A stretch of 6,400 bases of DNA from Verrucomicrobiales bacterium (GTDB taxonomy: Bacteria > Verrucomicrobiota > Verrucomicrobiia > Limisphaerales > JAFMIX01): positions 1-6,400 of the forward strand of contig JAFMIX010000124.1 of assembly GCA_017853785.1 (NCBI GenBank), written 5' to 3'. The translations under genes were made by a program, and so were the position numbers. Below are positions 1-4,726 of this stretch, piece by piece. Below the pieces are notes generated by a model, which ran no database searches, was not told the origin of the DNA, and saw only the letters and a program-made list of their open reading frames with translations. The first letter of the stretch is position 1. Each line of letters opens with the position of its first letter.

Positions 1-33
1 GCAATTCAAAATAAAAAATTAAAAAGACCGGAC

Positions 34-58
34 GGGGAGGGGGAGGAGGGGGGGGGAG
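34..58 (+). repeat. G-rich purine tract (possible G-quadruplex)
   Basis: The plus strand has G runs of 4, 5, 2 and 9 separated by single A residues (34-37, 39-43, 45-46, 48-56). This could fold as a G-quadruplex, or be a slippage-prone purine tract. It lies in non-coding sequence just after an AT-rich stretch (1-26). The minus-strand reading frame over it is low-complexity Pro/Leu and is not credible as a protein. Confidence 0.5.
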
Positions 59-61
59 TTG

Positions 62-118
62 TTGGTTGAGAGTCGATAGAGGGTGGAAGATGGAAGATGG
101 CCAATAACCATCAACCAA
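62..118. repeat. Degenerate 7-bp tandem repeats with small inverted repeat
   Basis: Two exact TGGAAGA heptamers (84-90, 91-97) are followed by a partial TGG. TTGGTTGA (62-69) is the exact reverse complement of TCAACCAA (111-118), so the stretch could form a hairpin. Reading the minus strand in steps of seven gives further degenerate units. The 7-bp period matches the repeats at 3286-3318, 3694-3727, 4736-4756, 6223-6250 and 6288-6315. No gene is seen here. Confidence 0.5.
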
Positions 119-130
119 AATAGCCGATAG

Positions 131-195
131 CCGCCTCGCGCAACGCCACAAGCTGCGCCACGCCCTGCTTGGTGAACGCCAGAATGGAGGCGGCG
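131..195 (-). pseudogene. Relic of a Bat-type TPR coding sequence
   Basis: These 65 bp align without gaps to 1779-1843, inside the TPR part of the batB-TPR gene, with 10 mismatches (about 85% identity), in the same orientation. On the minus strand the relic reads AASILAFTKQGVAQLVALRE, against AAYNLAFTKQCVQQIVALRE in the intact gene. Several differences fall at third codon positions, so the fragment was probably once translated. It is now dead: in this frame a TGA lies two codons before the alignable part and another stop lies at 111-113. No other part of the gene is recognisable nearby. It is probably the remnant of a paralogous TPR gene, or debris from a local duplication. Confidence 0.7.
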
Positions 196-222
196 AAGTC
201 TGTTCACGATGAGGGAATGGAT

Positions 223-251
223 TTGACTGGCTGGGGTTCGTGACACATTAT
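223..251 (+). promoter_or_regulatory. Candidate sigma-70-type promoter of the toxin-antitoxin pair
   Basis: TTGACT (223-228, 5 of 6 to the -35 consensus) and CATTAT (246-251, 4 of 6 to the -10 consensus) are separated by exactly 17 bp. Transcription would begin near 257-259, at or next to the antitoxin ATG at 259. The mRNA would then be leaderless, which agrees with the lack of a Shine-Dalgarno. This is a consensus match only. Confidence 0.45.
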
Positions 252-254
252 GTG
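244..254. promoter_or_regulatory. Candidate antitoxin operator
   Basis: CACAT-T-ATGTG is a perfect palindrome around one central base. It sits inside a direct repeat of GTGACACAT (240-248 and 252-260). It covers the predicted -10 element, where Phd/YefM-type antitoxins commonly bind to repress their own operon. Binding is inferred from position and symmetry only. Confidence 0.4.
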
Positions 255-258
255 ACAC

Positions 259-510
259 ATGAGAACAGCATCAATCCGAGACGTGCGGCACGATTTGAAC
301 CGAATTCTGGAATGGGTTGCCAACGGCGAGGAAGTCGCCATCACCAAGCACCGGCGCACGGTGGCGCGTATGATGCCGGCAGACGTCCACAAGCCCGACG
401 CCCGCCCGATGCCGGACATTGGCGGCCGGCTGCAAAAGGTATTTGGCCGAAAAGTGATTTCCGACAAGGCGGTGCGGTCGGTGCTGGATGAAAGCCGAGG
501 TGACTATTGA
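259..510 (+). CDS. Type II antitoxin, Phd/YefM-like
   Basis: An 83-residue protein expected to bind DNA, repress its own operon and neutralise the PIN toxin encoded immediately downstream. Residues 1-40 (MRTASIRDVRHDL, then WVANGEEVAITKHRRTVARM) match the compact N-terminal dimerisation and DNA-binding fold of the Phd/YefM family. Residues 45-83 are charged and Pro/Gly-rich, as expected of a toxin-binding tail that folds on its partner. The length is typical. The ATG at 259 is chosen because the family's N-terminal strand begins right there; no Shine-Dalgarno precedes it, and a well-spaced promoter suggests a leaderless message. Its TGA overlaps the toxin start in TTGA, so the two are translationally coupled. 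The family assignment rests on sequence pattern, and neutralisation is inferred from the pairing. Confidence 0.85.
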   Translation: MRTASIRDVRHDLNRILEWVANGEEVAITKHRRTVARMMPADVHKPDARPMPDIGGRLQKVFGRKVISDKAVRSVLDESRGDY

Positions 511-944
511 AACCTTACGCGGACGCCAGCTTCATCGTGGCGTTGTATCTCCAGCAGGAAAGCTCCCCCGTGGCAGTGGCCTTCATGCAACGGCATGGTG
601 CGCCTCTGCCCTTCACGCCCTGGCACCGGTTGGAAGTCCGCAACGCGCTCCGGCTGGCGGTATTTCACAAGCTGATTGACGTGCCGCAGAGCAAGACGCA
701 GCTGAAGCAGTTGGAAGTGGACTTGCAGGATGAGACTTTGCTGGAGCATACGCCGGTGGATTGGGTGGCCACGTTGCGCGAAGCGGAGAAGCTGGGCGCG
801 GCCCATTCGGAAACCTTGGGTTGCCGGAGCGGGGATTTGTTCCATGTCGCGGCAGCACTGGAACTCGGCTGCGATCAGTTTCTCACCTTCGACGAGCGGC
901 AAAAGCGGATGGCAAAGGCGGCGGGGCTGGCGGTCAAGATTTGA
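507..944 (+). CDS. vapC: PIN-domain toxin (VapC-like ribonuclease)
   Basis: A 145-residue single-domain PIN protein, the usual size for a VapC-type toxin that cleaves RNA using divalent metal. The acidic residues expected of a PIN active site are visible: Asp6 in YADASFIVALYL, Glu43 in HRLEVRNAL, Asp110 in RSGDLFHVAAA and Asp129 in FLTFDERQ. It looks intact and probably catalytic. The start is TTG at 507, inside the antitoxin stop (TTGA), which makes toxin synthesis depend on antitoxin translation; no other start preserves the N-terminal Asp strand. No further gene follows on this strand, and the gene converges on the Bat operon. RNA substrate specificity cannot be read from the sequence. Confidence is high for the family and moderate for the VapC name, because the partner is Phd-like. 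Confidence 0.9.
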   Translation: MKPYADASFIVALYLQQESSPVAVAFMQRHGAPLPFTPWHRLEVRNALRLAVFHKLIDVPQSKTQLKQLEVDLQDETLLEHTPVDWVATLREAEKLGAAHSETLGCRSGDLFHVAAALELGCDQFLTFDERQKRMAKAAGLAVKI

Positions 945-1039
945 TTCTCAAAGTTGCATTGTTAGCCAAGAGCCGATAGCTGTGGCAGGTCATGGCTTTG
1001 CAGTTCGGGCTGAAAACTTGGCCATCAACAGGACGTCAT

Positions 1040-1065
1040 CACGCCGGGCCGGAGATCGGCGCTCC
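1040..1065 (-). repeat. Solitary REP-like palindromic repeat
   Basis: Read on the minus strand, these 26 bases match 24 of 26 with 2249-2274, one arm of the inverted pair inside the batB-TPR gene. CGCCG and CGGCG within the unit can pair into a small GC-rich stem. It begins 5 nt after the stop of the last Bat-operon gene (1071), so it may shape the operon's 3' end, but no T-tract follows and it is not a convincing intrinsic terminator. The rest of the convergent gap (945-1039) shows no gene or clear structure. Confidence 0.65.
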
Positions 1066-1070
1066 GAACA

Positions 1071-1595
1071 TCACCAATCCTTCACCGGCTTGCCGTTTTC
1101 CTTAGGCTTCTCCGGCGGGCGAAAGACCAGCGCGGATTCCTCGCCCTTCTGCGCGTCCAGCAAACGCTTGGCCTGCTCCGGCGTCATCTGGCCCGCCGGC
1201 TGTGCCTTCGCTTCCTGTGGCTTCTGCTGCTCGGGCTTGGGCTTGTCCTGTTTGGATTGTTGCTGCTCCTTCGGCTGCTCTTTTTGCTGCTGGTTTTTTT
1301 GATCCTGCTGTTGCTGCTCTTTCTTGTCCTGTTCCTGTTGTTGCTGGTCTTGCTGTTGTTGCTGCTGTTGTTGCATGAGCAACTCTTCCAGCTTCTTGAG
1401 CTTCTCGTCGCCGGGAAACTGCGCGCGGCCATTCGTCACCACGGTCAACGCCTGCGGAATGTTGTTGGAGAAATAATTCATCGCGCCGCCGTGGAAGAAA
1501 TCTTCCGGAGTCACGGCGCTGGCCACCGTTGCGGTTAGCAACAGCATCCCCAACCAAAGTGAGGTTGCACCCATCAAAATCCGCGTCATGGGCAT
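1071..1595 (-). CDS. Small secreted Gln-rich TPR-like protein (BatC-like)
   Basis: A 174-residue protein, probably periplasmic. Residues 1-27 form a signal peptide (MPMTR, a hydrophobic stretch, cleavage likely after VASA). About 45 residues follow with one TPR-like helix pair (GAMNYFSNNIPQALTVVTNG to KKLEELL). Residues 75-130 are an unusual Gln/Lys-rich segment with a run of eight Gln. The C-terminal tail has QMTPEQAKRLLDAQKGEE and ends in PVKDW; a similar 'AxRLLDAL-EE' tail occurs in BatC-type TPR proteins, as I recall the family. The ATG at 1595 lies 4 nt after the preceding stop and leaves the signal peptide intact; 1589 is also possible. A TTG at 1640 would add 15 residues but overlap the upstream gene by about 40 nt. 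No clear Shine-Dalgarno is seen. It is the last gene of the operon here. Function is inferred from context. Confidence 0.8.
   Translation of the reverse strand: MPMTRILMGATSLWLGMLLLTATVASAVTPEDFFHGGAMNYFSNNIPQALTVVTNGRAQFPGDEKLKKLEELLMQQQQQQQQDQQQQEQDKKEQQQQDQKNQQQKEQPKEQQQSKQDKPKPEQQKPQEAKAQPAGQMTPEQAKRLLDAQKGEESALVFRPPEKPKENGKPVKDW
1254..1374 (-). repeat. CAG/CAA-rich trinucleotide tract
   Basis: This is an imperfect CAR repeat encoding the Gln-rich segment of the small secreted protein, interrupted by Lys, Glu and Asp codons. CAA and CAG are mixed, which limits slippage but still allows in-frame length change. The complementary strand gives a spurious poly-Leu reading frame. Confidence 0.7.
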
Positions 1596-1599
1596 GCGG

Positions 1600-3279
1600 C
1601 TATTGAGGTTGTTGAGTCTTGGGCGTGACGATGTCATCAATGTCCTTCAGTTTCTTGGCGAAGTCCTCGAACTGTTTCGCCGCCGGGTTGTTCTGCAAAA
1701 CCTGCTGGATGATTTCCAGCGCCTCGTGATAACGACGCTGGCGCGTGGCGCTGTCCGCCGCTTCCCGGGCGCGCCGCGCGGCCTCGCGCAAGGCCACGAT
1801 CTGCTGCACACACTGCTTGGTGAACGCCAGATTGTAGGCGGCGTCCGCGTCCGTCTTGTCCAGCGTGACGGCGTTCTGGTAATATTTTATCGCCGCCTCC
1901 CATTGCTCCTGCATCCCATCCAAATCCTTCGCGGCCTGGCCCTGGCGGAAGAGTGCGTTGCCGATGTTGTAATAGGCGGCCTGCTGCAGCTTCACGTCGC
2001 GCGCGGGCAGCACCGCCGTGTAATGCCGGATGGCCGCGTCGTAATTCGTCGCGCCGTAGGCCGCCGCGCCGGCGTTGAACTGCAGCCGCAAATCGCCCTG
2101 CTTGTCCTGCGCGATGAGCTTCTCGTATTCCGCGAGCGCGGCGGTGAACTTGCCCGCGCGATAATCCTTCGCCGCACTGCGCGGGGAAGCGGACGCGGAC
2201 GCCACCGGCAGCAGGAGCAGAAATGCCAGCAGCATCGCCCGCGCAGTTGGAGCGCCGGTCTCCGACCCGGCGTGTTTCTTCGCTTTCATATCAACTTGCC
2301 GAGACGGTGCTCGGCGCTCCGGGAGCAGGATGCCGACGAGCAGCAGCGCGATCGCCGCGCCGAGCGGCCAGTGGTAGCGTTCGTGCCAGCGCTTCATGAG
2401 CTTGGCGGACTGCTCGGTCTTCGGCAGCGCGGCGAGGCCTTGCGCGTAGAGGTTGTCAATCGTCTTCGCCCCGCGCAGCGGCAGATAGAAGCCGCCCGTC
2501 GTCTCGGCGAGCTCGCGCAGCAGCGTTTCGTTCAGCCGCGACTTGACCACGCTGCCCTGCGCATCGCGGACGAGACCCGGGTTCAACAGTTCGCCCTCCG
2601 GAGTGCCGAAGCCGACGGTGAAGATTTTCAAGCCATCCTGCGCCGCCGCCCGGGCCGCAGCGAGGGCGCCTTCGTCATTGTCCTCGCCGTCGCTGAAGAG
2701 CACGAGCACGCGGTGGCTGTCGCCTTCCTTGAACGCGGTGGAGGTGATGTTGATGGCCTCGGCGATGGCGGTGCCGCCCTGCGGGATGATGTTCACGTCC
2801 AGCGCCTCCACGCTCTGGCGGAACGCCGTGTCGTCCGCCGTGAGCGGGCATTGGAGGAACGCGCCGCCGGCGAACGCCACCAGCCCGAGCCGATCGGACT
2901 GCGCCACCTGCATGAGTTCGAGCGCGGCGAGCTTGGCGCGCGCGAGGCGGTTGGGGTTGAGGTCCGTGGCGAGCATGGACTTGGAGGTGTCGATCGCCAC
3001 GACCACATCCAACCCGCGCAGCTTGGTCTCCTCCCAATGGAAACCCACCTGCGGCCGGGCGAGCGCGATGACAAGCAACGCCACCGCCGTCGTGAGCAAA
3101 ATCACTCGCAGCTTCTGCCGCGCTGCCGACACGCCCACCGTCAACTCCGGCAACAACCGCGCCTCGATGAATTGCGCGACGAGCCGCTGCCGCTCGCGCC
3201 CCGCCCACCAGAAAAACGCCAGCAACGCCGGCACGACGACCAGCAGCAGCCACAAAATGTCGGGATGCTCGAATCTCAT
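1600..3279 (-). CDS. batB: BatB-like VWA membrane protein fused to a TPR domain
   Basis: A 559-residue protein that looks like two Bat proteins joined. Residues 1-322 are BatB-like: membrane segments at about 8-26 and 58-76, a VWA domain at about 90-270 with an intact metal site (Asp97-Ser99-Ser101, Thr170, Asp198 in FSDGED), and a third membrane segment near 306-320. Residues 331-365 read like the start and signal peptide of a separate protein (MKAKKH, then a hydrophobic stretch to SASA). TPR-like helices follow at about 367-550, with NAGAAAYGATNYDAAIRHY and YYNIGNALFRQG visible. Positive charges at 321-347 suggest that VWA and TPR both face the periplasm. BatB and the TPR protein are usually separate; the junction (residues 321-343) is encoded by a REP-like inverted repeat with no stop codon. 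The ATG at 3279 was the coupled start before a cassette separated it from its Shine-Dalgarno. Internal initiation at ATG 2289 could still make a free TPR protein. Confidence 0.9.
   Translation of the reverse strand: MRFEHPDILWLLLVVVPALLAFFWWAGRERQRLVAQFIEARLLPELTVGVSAARQKLRVILLTTAVALLVIALARPQVGFHWEETKLRGLDVVVAIDTSKSMLATDLNPNRLARAKLAALELMQVAQSDRLGLVAFAGGAFLQCPLTADDTAFRQSVEALDVNIIPQGGTAIAEAINITSTAFKEGDSHRVLVLFSDGEDNDEGALAAARAAAQDGLKIFTVGFGTPEGELLNPGLVRDAQGSVVKSRLNETLLRELAETTGGFYLPLRGAKTIDNLYAQGLAALPKTEQSAKLMKRWHERYHWPLGAAIALLLVGILLPERRAPSRQVDMKAKKHAGSETGAPTARAMLLAFLLLLPVASASASPRSAAKDYRAGKFTAALAEYEKLIAQDKQGDLRLQFNAGAAAYGATNYDAAIRHYTAVLPARDVKLQQAAYYNIGNALFRQGQAAKDLDGMQEQWEAAIKYYQNAVTLDKTDADAAYNLAFTKQCVQQIVALREAARRAREAADSATRQRRYHEALEIIQQVLQNNPAAKQFEDFAKKLKDIDDIVTPKTQQPQ
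2249..2320. repeat. REP-like inverted pair inside the batB-TPR reading frame
   Basis: Two 26-bp arms (2249-2274 and 2295-2320) are inverted copies matching at 19 of 26 positions, around a 20-bp loop. Each arm begins GGAGCGCCG when read outside to inside, and arm 2249-2274 has its own CGCCGG/CCGGCG stem. The pair is 72 bp long, a multiple of three, and encodes linker residues 321-343 without a stop. A solitary third copy lies at 1040-1065. The layout resembles BIME-type paired REP elements, but the family is not identified. Confidence 0.7.
3272..3279. repeat. Left copy of 8-bp putative target-site duplication
   Basis: AATCTCAT here is repeated exactly at 3724-3731. On the minus strand it reads ATGAGATT and contains the batB start codon and first codons. 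The two copies bracket the four-helix-bundle cassette. Confidence 0.65.
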
Positions 3280-3284
3280 AAACG

Positions 3285-3318
3285 AATTGCTGATTGCCGA
3301 TTGCCGATTGCCGATTGG
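3285..3318 (+). repeat. Left inverted heptamer array (ATTGCCG unit)
   Basis: Four 7-bp units, ATTGCTG then three ATTGCCG (3286-3313), and a partial ATTGG. The block is the inverted partner of 3694-3727, with 3 mismatches in 34. It lies just before the four-helix-bundle gene. Confidence 0.85.
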
Positions 3319-3335
3319 ATTTGTAGCTTCAAGCC

Positions 3336-3689
3336 ATGACTCCCACTGAATTGAAAGCTCGGACCAAAACCTTTGCCCTGCGGATCATCAAGATGAGCCG
3401 TGAAATTCCCAAGGGCGACGACGCCGGTCGCGTCATCATGAAACAAATTCTGCGCAGCGCGACTTCGGTGGCTGCGAATTATCGTGCAAGTTGTCGGGCG
3501 CGGAGTCAGGCGGAGTTTGTTTCCAAAATGGGCACGGTCGAAGAGGAAGCTGATGAAACGGCCTTGTGGTTGGAACTGTTGGTCGAGTCGGGAATTATGC
3601 CCGAGCGGAAGCTGGCCGCACTGCTTCAGGAAGCCAACGAGCTTACAGCCATCATGGCCTCCTCGCGTAAGACCGCGTCCGGGAAGTGA
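3336..3689 (+). CDS. Four-helix-bundle protein, S23/IVP family
   Basis: A 117-residue protein matching the small four-helix-bundle family first described from 23S rRNA intervening sequences (TIGR02436-type) and structurally related to the Avd accessory protein of diversity-generating retroelements. The diagnostic region is residues 37-82: QILRSATSVAANYRA, then QAEFVSKMGTVEEEADETALWLELL. The usual 'NIAEG' is NYRAS here. Length is typical and the frame intact. It starts at ATG 3336, 18 nt past the left heptamer array; no strong Shine-Dalgarno is visible, though AAGC and TTCAAG sequences precede it. It is the only plus-strand gene within the minus-strand Bat operon, and inverted arrays flank it on both sides. 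Its biochemical role is unknown for most family members. It could be a passenger or part of what spreads the cassette; the sequence does not decide. Confidence 0.88.
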   Translation: MTPTELKARTKTFALRIIKMSREIPKGDDAGRVIMKQILRSATSVAANYRASCRARSQAEFVSKMGTVEEEADETALWLELLVESGIMPERKLAALLQEANELTAIMASSRKTASGK

Positions 3690-3693
3690 TCCC

Positions 3694-3727
3694 CCAATCG
3701 GCAATCGACAATCGGCAATCGGCAATC
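3694..3727 (-). repeat. Right inverted heptamer array (CAATCGG unit)
   Basis: Tandem CAATCGG-type units, one of them altered to CAATCGA, starting 4 nt after the stop of the four-helix-bundle gene. Its reverse complement matches 3285-3318 at 31 of 34 positions. Its last bases abut the batA stop codon. Confidence 0.85.
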
Positions 3728-3731
3728 TCAT
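3724..3731. repeat. Right copy of 8-bp putative target-site duplication
   Basis: AATCTCAT, identical to 3272-3279. On the minus strand it contains the ATGA in which the batA stop (TGA) overlaps an ATG, apparently the original batB start. Confidence 0.65.
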
Positions 3732-4726
3732 GGCAGTTTCCTCCAAATCGTCTGGCTGAGGATGACTTCTGCCAGCAGCAACAACAGCCCCGGCACCAGC
3801 GCCCACGCAAACAGTTCGTCGTAATGCGCGTATCGCTTGATGGTCACCGCGGTTTTTTCCAGCTGGTCGATCTCGGCGTAGATGGCCTTGAATTTTTCCG
3901 TGTTATCCGCGCGGTAATATTTTCCGCCCGTCCGCTTCGCGATTTCCGTGAGCGTGTCTTCGTCGATGTCCACGGCTTGCGGCTGGTAACCGACCTTTTG
4001 CCCGCCCATAAATACCGGCATCGGCGCTTCACCGCGCATGCCAACGCCGATGGTGTAGACTTTCGCGCCGAGGGCGCGCGCCGCGTCCGCGGCCGTGAGC
4101 GGGCTGATCTTGCCGGCGTTGCTCACGCCGTCGGTCATGAGGATCACGATCTTGCTCTTGGATTTGAGGTCGCGCAGCCGGTTCAGTCCGGTGCTCAGGC
4201 CCGAGCCGATGGCGGTCTGGTTCGCATCGATGGTCCCGATCTGCAACCGGTCCAGGGTATGGCGCAGGAAATCGTGGTCGAGCGTCAGCGGCGTGGCGAT
4301 GTAAGCCTGCGACGCGAACACCACCAGCCCGATGCGGTCATTGGGGCGCTTGGCGATGAAGCCTTCCAAAACGTTCCGCGCCATGTTGAAGCGGTTGACC
4401 CGCTCGCCGCGCAGCTCGAAGTCTTCCGACTGCATGCTGCCGGACATGTCGAAGACCACCACGATGTCCACGCCGCTGGCGGTGACCTTTGTCTCGCTGC
4501 GGTCGCGCCGCGGTTGCGCCAGCGCGAAGATGAACAGCACGAGCGCCAGCCACTGCAGCGCCGCCAGAAAACTTCCCGCGCGCGACCGGGTTGCGCCCGT
4601 CAAACCCGTCGCCAGCTTCACCGATGAATACAGGAACGCCGCCGCTGGGCCGCGCCGGCCCTTGAGCCACGCCGCGAGCGGCAGCAGCAAGAGCAGCAAT
4701 AACAGCCATGGATGCGCGAAGGTCAT
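3728..4726 (-). CDS. batA: BatA, VWA-domain membrane protein
   Basis: A 332-residue protein with the standard BatA layout. A Leu-rich membrane segment lies at about 6-22 (eight Leu in a row at 8-15), a second at about 54-70, a VWA domain at about 85-290, and a final membrane segment at about 305-325. The metal-ion adhesion site is complete: Asp93-Ser95-Ser97 in VFDMSGSM, Thr171 in NQTAIGSGL, and Asp199 in MTDGVSN. VWA domains of this kind bind protein ligands through a metal ion, and BatA is thought to act with MoxR and BatB at the envelope. The ATG at 4726 overlaps the upstream stop (ATGA), so translation is probably coupled. The stop at 3728 lies inside the duplicated 8-bp target of the cassette, whose insertion left the C-terminus (IWRKLP) intact. 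Family assignment is firm; cellular role is from context. Confidence 0.95.
   Translation of the reverse strand: MTFAHPWLLLLLLLLPLAAWLKGRRGPAAAFLYSSVKLATGLTGATRSRAGSFLAALQWLALVLFIFALAQPRRDRSETKVTASGVDIVVVFDMSGSMQSEDFELRGERVNRFNMARNVLEGFIAKRPNDRIGLVVFASQAYIATPLTLDHDFLRHTLDRLQIGTIDANQTAIGSGLSTGLNRLRDLKSKSKIVILMTDGVSNAGKISPLTAADAARALGAKVYTIGVGMRGEAPMPVFMGGQKVGYQPQAVDIDEDTLTEIAKRTGGKYYRADNTEKFKAIYAEIDQLEKTAVTIKRYAHYDELFAWALVPGLLLLLAEVILSQTIWRKLP
3729..3744 (-). promoter_or_regulatory. Stranded ribosome-binding site and start (ancestral batB)
   Basis: On the minus strand GGAGG (3744-3740), an 8-nt spacer and ATG (3731-3729) form the best initiation signal in this part of the operon, embedded in the last codons of batA. 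The next codon after ATG is AGA, as in batB (MRF). The present batB ATG, 452 nt downstream, has no such site. The signal was probably built for batB and now faces the cassette. Confidence 0.6.

Larger units (their letters stand above)
3280..3723 (+). mobile_element. Putative insertion cassette carrying a four-helix-bundle gene
   Basis: A 444-bp segment with one small gene in the opposite orientation to the surrounding operon. Inverted arrays of a 7-bp unit (3285-3318 and 3694-3727, 31 of 34 bases matching) flank the gene, and an 8-bp direct repeat (AATCTCAT) brackets the whole. Deleting the segment plus one copy of the direct repeat joins batA and batB in a perfect ATGA stop/start overlap 8 nt behind GGAGG, which strongly supports insertion rather than original gene order. 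No transposase or recombinase is encoded, so any movement would need help from elsewhere. The exact ends are uncertain by a few bases, because the right direct repeat shares AATC with the last heptamer. Confidence 0.65.
3276..3731 (-). other. Open frame antisense through the cassette, linking batA to batB
   Basis: This frame begins at the duplicated ATGAGATT, whose ATG overlaps the batA stop and lies 8 nt after GGAGG. It runs 151 codons without a stop, antisense to the whole four-helix-bundle gene, and ends at a TGA whose TGA overlaps the batB ATG (ATGA). Its ends are heptamer-derived (MRLPIADCRLPIGG; QSAIGNRQSAIRL) and the middle resembles no protein I know. It is unlikely to be a functional protein, but ribosomes could use it to pass from batA to batB. 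Whether it is translated cannot be told from sequence. Confidence 0.35.

Noticed and set aside
19..258. 79-codon minus-strand frame in the left non-coding region
   Set aside because: It reads the TPR relic in the wrong frame and translates the G-tract and heptamers; no plausible protein.
1040..1065. Intrinsic terminator of the Bat operon
   Set aside because: A GC stem can form but no T-tract follows on the minus strand, and the sequence is better explained as a dispersed repeat.
730..1302. 190-codon plus-strand frame running past the toxin
   Set aside because: It overlaps the PIN toxin in another frame and then the complement of the Gln-rich gene; Cys/Trp-rich with no domain.
1257..1538. 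Poly-Leu open frame that could pass for a membrane protein
   Set aside because: It is only the complement of CAG/CAA Gln codons in the small secreted protein.
1588..3339. 583-codon open frame on the plus strand
   Set aside because: It is antisense to the batB-TPR gene, rich in Arg, Leu and Gln with no domain pattern. It is a GC-driven shadow of a gene with clear VWA and TPR motifs.
3336..3689. Avd component of a diversity-generating retroelement
   Set aside because: The fold family is related, but no reverse transcriptase, template repeat or variable repeat is visible in the window.
3285..3727. CRISPR-like array
   Set aside because: The repeats are contiguous 7-bp units without spacers and are inverted on the two sides of a gene.
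3686..4627. 313-codon open frame on the plus strand
   Set aside because: Antisense to batA, no recognisable motif, and it begins in heptamer-derived codons.
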